Positions 58,644 to 64,000 of a stretch of DNA of 64,000 nucleotides are shown here, piece after piece. Where the stretch lies: the NCBI GenBank assembly GCA_028023455.1, contig JAQFVV010006274.1:5791989-5855988 (forward strand), written 5' to 3'. The stretch is from Epiperipatus broadwayi (taxonomy: Eukaryota > Onychophora > Udeonychophora > Euonychophora > Peripatidae). A program made the translations under genes and the position numbers. Positions within the stretch are counted from its first letter, which is position 1. The number at the start of each line of letters is the position of its first letter. Under the pieces are notes generated by a model, which did not search any database, was not told where the DNA came from, and worked only from the letters and a program-made list of their open reading frames with translations.

Positions 58644-60126
58644 AAATTTATAAAATATTTATATTACTTATTTCTGTTTGATTTAGTATATTCTGATTTA
58701 TTCTGTTCTGATTTATTGTTCTGCTCCCTGATTTCCTATACATCCAGAGTCAAACACCTTTATCTATCCTCATATACCTTAAAATTTTCAACCACTCTTT
58801 CTCAGCCATAATTCTCCCCATCAATCTATCTATATCTTTAGTGCCTTTAATTAACTTAACCTCCATCATCACTCTTTTTCCTTTACCTATATATGATTGA
58901 TAAAGTATGAGGTCATAGTACTATTTAAAACATTTATTTAAGAAAAAGCTATCTCTGTATTAGTGTGTCCTTTTTATGCCATCATTTATCTAGTTTTTCA
59001 TGCTTTTATAAAACTTAACTCTCTCTATGCCCTTTTTAATACACTAAGCAAAAAAGAAAAATTACTTATATAACATATGTGCTAGATTTATAACAGAGTT
59101 CATGTCTCAAGTCATTTATATACTCATCTATCCTTCTAGAGATCTGACAGATATTGACAGCCAAAAGAATGATTAGCAATTCACAATCATGAGATAGACA
59201 AAAGAATTCAATCACTGCACTTAAAGCACACAATGCTCCATGAACACTCAGATGATCACCCCAATTCAATCACTCTAAGCTACTACAACCCATAATAGTT
59301 TATTGCAAACATTGTTGCATTGCCCTGCTTACTTCCAAGTCTTAGGGGCTTTAATTCGTCAAATACTGCCTTGCTTATTTTTAAAGTCTTAGAGGCAACA
59401 ATTATATATCAGTAAAACAAAATACTGCCTTGCTCTCTCTGGAGTCTTAGAGGCGAAATATTATGTATCAGAAAAATTATGCCTTGCTCTCTCTGGAGTC
59501 TTAGAGGCGAAATCATGGCAGGCCTACTGTTAACTGCTTCATGATAAAACAACTGATATTATAATCTGGGTTGGAGCAGTGAATGAGATAAATCAATCAC
59601 CAGTGGCATGAATACATCACATTCTCAAGGCAATGACAAAAATTCTCCATCCATCATCACAACCGTAACACAACCAACCAAACTCCAACAATCAAATATC
59701 CAATCCAACCTCCAAAATCATAAATTTTCTATAACACAAACTTTTCAAATATGAACAAAATTATTATTCCACACTTCAAGGCTATTAATATTTCTATGCT
59801 TATTTAATTGATAAGCAAAATATATAAAAAAAAACAGTGTTATTAACTTTAACACATTATAAGTTGTGATATCATTATATTTTAAAAATTGAAACTAAGC
59901 TCTATAATGACTGTATTCATTTATCATCATCAAAAATGCAATAACAGTAATCATCATCATCTAAACATCAGGCCAAAATATTTGTATACACTAATAATAA
60001 AAAAAATTGCACAGAAAAAAAAATATTCTTTTTTTTTTTTTTTTAAACTATACATCTGTCATCATTATATACTACCCATCTCTCATGTATGTGGGGTATT
60101 TCAAGCCATTATTTGGCTTATTTTGA
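58644..60126 (-). other. Leader of element 4 with tandem repeats
   Basis: A 1.5-kb untranslated leader. At 59315-59515 a unit of about 60-70 bp recurs about four times, each with TGCC(T)TGCT, then (G/A)AGTCTTAG(A/G)GGC. No coding frame. Confidence 0.7.
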
Positions 60127-60144
60127 GCCCTAGTTGGTGCGCCA
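60127..60144 (-). promoter_or_regulatory. Primer-binding site of element 4
   Basis: The minus strand reads TGGCGCACCAACTAGGGC two bases after the LTR end ATTGTTACA. It resembles the TGGCGCCCAACGTGGGGC class, often linked to tRNA-Lys, with several differences. Confidence 0.65.
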
Positions 60145-60146
60145 TT

Positions 60147-63100
60147 TGTAACAATATTTATAAATTAATATAATATGTATTTGTAATTATTAAATTAATA
60201 TAAAAGATATGTATTTGTAACTATAATAAATATTTAGATAGGGGAAATTATTAATTATTAGATATATGCCTATCCAATCTGTACCATTTGTAACTATATT
60301 AATTCATCATAGCATAGATAAAGAAATTATAGAATCACTGTGCCACTTGAAAATATCAGCATTAAAGATTCTTGGTATTTATTTATATATTGGGGCAGTC
60401 ATTTGAACAATAAAACATACTGGCCATTGTCATCTAATAAAAATAATATTAAATATAGCAACTGAATAAAAGTACCCACTGTGAGATTCCTGGAGTGCCT
60501 TATGCTTATCTCCAATACTAGGTTCTTCTAACAAAGAATCCTTCCTATTCTTCTTTCCAAATATATAAGACCATTCATGGTCATATGCACACACGGGTGC
60601 TATTCATGACAACTTATAAAAAAATATATTTTATAAAACTAATATTATGAAGTTGGAAAGGGATGATATCACTCTTTATTCAGTTTAGCTAAGTACATGT
60701 GTTTTCCCATGAGCGCCACTAGATTGTTTTCAATCTAGATAAGTATCTATTTATAGTGTACTTGAGTTCAAACTCATTCAGTACATATTTATTACACATG
60801 ACTTGGATGACTATTGAACAAAAATGACATTCTTACATTTTATCTATATTGATAAAATTACAAGATCCCAATATTACCAAAGTTTATACTATAGATCAAA
60901 GATTCTTATAGACATTGCTAGCTCATTAGCGTATATTGATGAACAGACATGTATAATCCTATTAATGGCTTCCAAACAAGCATGTGAAGACCATTATTGA
61001 TATTGATGGCCATTTAACTAGATTATTTATCACAATAAAGGTAATAATGATGATGATGATAATAATATCATAATAATGATAATAATAGTGATATCATAAT
61101 AATGATTATAATAGTGATGATGATACCAGCCATGGCTTATCAATAAACTCACAACAATAAATTCATCTTTATAAACTTATAGGCATCTATTAAAATTATC
61201 ATATTTCATACTGGGATTTAATAATACTAATGGTGATGATTGATCATCATGAATCTCTTTGCATAATATTCAATTTTCTATAAACCCCTATTTACTAAAA
61301 TATATTCATTACGCTAAACATTAAATTTAATGATTATAATTTATTAATGATGATTGATGGCGATCATAACTTTTATATAGTATTATTTGAAACATTTTTA
61401 ACTAATAACATGATATCCATCTTTGATGAGGATGATCTAAATTCATGGACACAACACAATTTTAGCTTTCTATGTTGAACTATAATTATCAAAATTTGGT
61501 TATTCTCAAGCATAATCCTTAAATACTTAAATATCAACATTCTAGTTTACCTATTATTTTGCGGACGCTTAATATTTGCAAGTGATTGCTCAATATATAC
61601 GAATGGTAATACTTAATAACTGCGAGCAATGATGATGAATTAAAATGATAGAATTAAGACAAAAAAAAAACACAATATTCTTAATAATAACTCGGAAACC
61701 AATTAAGATATATAATTATATTTTATTAACACTACTACTCTTTCTTTCCTTCTTTAAAGTCAAATCGACAATTAAATAAATGGCTTATTAATATAAAAAT
61801 TTATATAAGTATAAGCAAATAAACTTAATATATAGGTTTGTCATTTTTCTTGATATCTCAAAATAAGCTGACTTAAATCAATATTAGAAAAAAAAATACA
61901 TATTCTATAAATGCTTATTTAAGACTTTTCTTACTCATCATATCATAAAATAAATTTCAGGTGAAACTTGTATATGTTATTTCATTTCCATTCAAATGTA
62001 ATGCCCTACTTTTCAATTTACCATTTTAAACTAATCATATATAACCTATTCTTTGATGTGTTTGGATAAGCAGTTACACATTCACGCATTCGGTAATGTT
62101 AACATATATGTTTAAAATGTATACCCATAAATTACATATATAAAAATATCTTTTTCTTTTGCAACCTTATAGCGAAAGAAAATAAAATACATATATTAAT
62201 TTTTAATATGCAACAAGATAAAATAAAAATAAAAAACATTATAAATGCATATATCTATAGGTTGCTCATTATCATTAACAACTGAAGAACAATTAAAAAA
62301 AAACATTTCAACATTACAATATATAATAAAAAAAAACAAAAAAAAAAAATAATGAAAAATTTAAGTTTAAAGATTTAAACTATGTTTGTGCTATGTTGTG
62401 AGATATTGCAAATAACTATAGATAAACAAGTCTTTAATGTTTCTGTATCAAAAAAGAAAATTGCTTTGACCAGTAAATTAAGGTTTACTTTTAATAAGTA
62501 AAAGAATAAAATCGGTTAAAGAAAGTTCATATTTACCCGTCTACTTTTTACTTCTTATTAATGTCCTGAGTTTGAATTTTCAGACTGCTTTTCTTTGCTC
62601 ACCAACAACAACAACAAAAAAAAAGAAAGTTATTGCAGATACTTTTAAGATAATGCTGAATCAATTGACTTGCTTGTTTCTTCAATTCCATTATTATTCA
62701 CTGTTGATTGGCTTCCTTCTACCATTTAAAAAAAAAGTTATTATAAGTACTTTGAATAAGTAGGTACCGGTGGATTTGCTTGTCTCTCTCCTTTAAAAAA
62801 AATAATTGCTGTTGACACTTTAGATGATTGAGGTAAATCAACAAAAATTTGATTTATGGCTTCAAACTTGGTTCTACATGGCTGTTATAAATTTTCTTTT
62901 CCTCCTATTTCCTCTTCTCCATTCATTCGAAGGTAATGAGCTTTTAATAAGCCAGGAACTAGAAACAAAGCATTCCATATAGCTTGTGTGGTTGGCTTCA
63001 AAATCTATCATTTTGTTGGTTATTACTGGATACATGACTTCATAGACAGATCAGCGATTTTGACTCATTCTGTATTAACCAGGAAGCAGAAAAAATGGTT

Positions 63101-64000
63101 TAGCAATGCAGAGGCATAGTATTATGCATAACCAAATATGTTAATATCATTTTTATATAATTATTACTAACTTCTAATAAATTCAATCTTGTTCCATTTC
63201 TCTCCTCTTCTTTAATATTGCTGGAAATTGCTTTATATAAACGCACATTTCATTTGCTCTTTTTTTTCAACTTTCAAAGAGTGAGAAAAAAAAAAATTAA
63301 AGCGTTCACTCTCTTTTAAAAAAAAAAATCAGAGCTTACATTTCTGCTTAAGAATAATAACAAGGAAGGACCGACTGAGTTGAGTCTCAAAATAATAATA
63401 ATAATCTGAGTGACTCTCTCTCTAAAAAAATTAATGACTAACTCATCATCTCTCTAAAAAAATTTAAGACTAACTGATTAAAAAAATTGTTTCAATCATT
63501 TATATCGCGAATTTCAACCAAAGAAAAAAAAAACATCTGGAAATCTTTATCTTAAAAAAAAAAATCAAAGCTTCACAAGTTTGACGTCGGTCACAATCAA
63601 TAAAGACTTAAAATTGATCGCTATCGTTATCTACATCAAAGCACCTCTTTTGTAAAAATAATCTTAAGACACAGATAACAACAAACCTGGAATCTATAGC
63701 CATCAGGAATACGTGTAAAAGCATCTTTGTGTTTGTACAGATGTATTCATTCTTTCACACGTGTACATTTTTTATCTCCTAATCTAACAATCTTAATTGC
63801 CTTATTTTACACTTTTCTGATTTACTCTATTTTAACAAAATGAAAGTTAAATAAATTTAACACATATTATTTAATAAAAAAAATTATATAATAAATCACA
63901 AAACTGCTTATTCATAATAATAAATCTATACATATAAATCTCTGTATGTATAAAAGAAAAAAAATTTTTTTTTAAATAATTGAATACTATATATATATAT
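60147..64000 (-). repeat. 5' LTR of element 4 (cut by the window end)
   Basis: Near-identical to 52764-56621. The window ends in the TATATA run, a few bases before its expected TGTAGATAT start. Confidence 0.92.

Larger units (their letters stand above)
52764..64000 (-). mobile_element. Gag-only gypsy derivative with 3.86-kb LTRs (element 4)
   Basis: Minus orientation. 3' LTR 52764-56621, interior 56622-60146, 5' LTR 60147 to beyond the window end. PBS, leader, an intact 614-codon gag and the integrase tail are present; protease, RT, RNase H and nearly all of integrase are missing. The LTR copies differ by only a handful of changes over 3.85 kb (for example 52860 region GAGG versus GGGG, plus homopolymer lengths), so the insertion is recent. 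It moved with pol from elsewhere. It sits within a Penelope fragment in the upstream PACS intron, in gene orientation. The right target duplication lies outside the window. Confidence 0.9.

Noticed and set aside
1-64000. CRISPR arrays, bacterial operons, prophage
   Set aside because: The sequence is eukaryotic, with spliced exons and animal transposons. The direct repeats found are LTRs or local duplications.

Overview
The window is strongly AT-rich nuclear DNA from a multicellular animal, most likely an invertebrate with a large, transposon-rich genome. The sequence alone does not fix the phylum; a mollusc or an arachnid would both fit. Evidence for an animal: spliced exons of a PACS (phosphofurin acidic cluster sorting) gene, and a mix of Ty3/gypsy, Penelope-like, hAT (ZMYM/DUF4371 type), RTE-like and ZCCHC-ORF1 LINE sequences.

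The only host gene I can support is the 3' end of PACS on the minus strand. Four exons have matching splice sites and phases. In transcription order they are 47288-47238 (51-nt microexon), 46680-46463, 40114-40001 and the terminal exon 11708-11590 with the stop codon. The introns are about 0.56, 6.3 and 28.3 kb. Upstream exons must lie beyond 64000. Everything below 11590 is 3' UTR or downstream flank.

Layout. 1-11589: PACS 3' flank, holding a LINE relic, an internally deleted gypsy element with both LTRs (4008-7232) and a near-perfect 153-bp palindrome (9001-9153). 11709-40000 (last PACS intron): a possible old LTR with primer-binding site (13100-15065); an 11.5-kb gypsy element in minus orientation (15869-27357) with 1.84-kb LTRs and degenerate gag-pol; inside its 5' LTR a 2.17-kb head-to-head array of 466-bp repeats with a hammerhead-ribozyme motif in every full unit and a 12-bp target duplication; a Penelope-like element with inverted terminal repeats (30386-31655); an old gypsy pol relic (33100-35770); and a tRNA-derived repeat. 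40115-46462 (second-last intron): a degenerate hammerhead, an RTE-like LINE relic, and a hAT transposase relic split by a 1.46-kb non-autonomous LTR element with exact 5-bp target duplication. 47289-64000 (upstream intron): a LINE ORF1-only relic, a Penelope GIY-YIG fragment, and a young gypsy derivative with 3.86-kb near-identical LTRs, an intact 614-codon gag and almost no pol.

The most notable system is the hammerhead-bearing inverted tandem array (24187-26353), which resembles a retrozyme but is arranged head to head. Next are two gypsy elements of different families that both lost the pol centre while keeping gag and the integrase tail.
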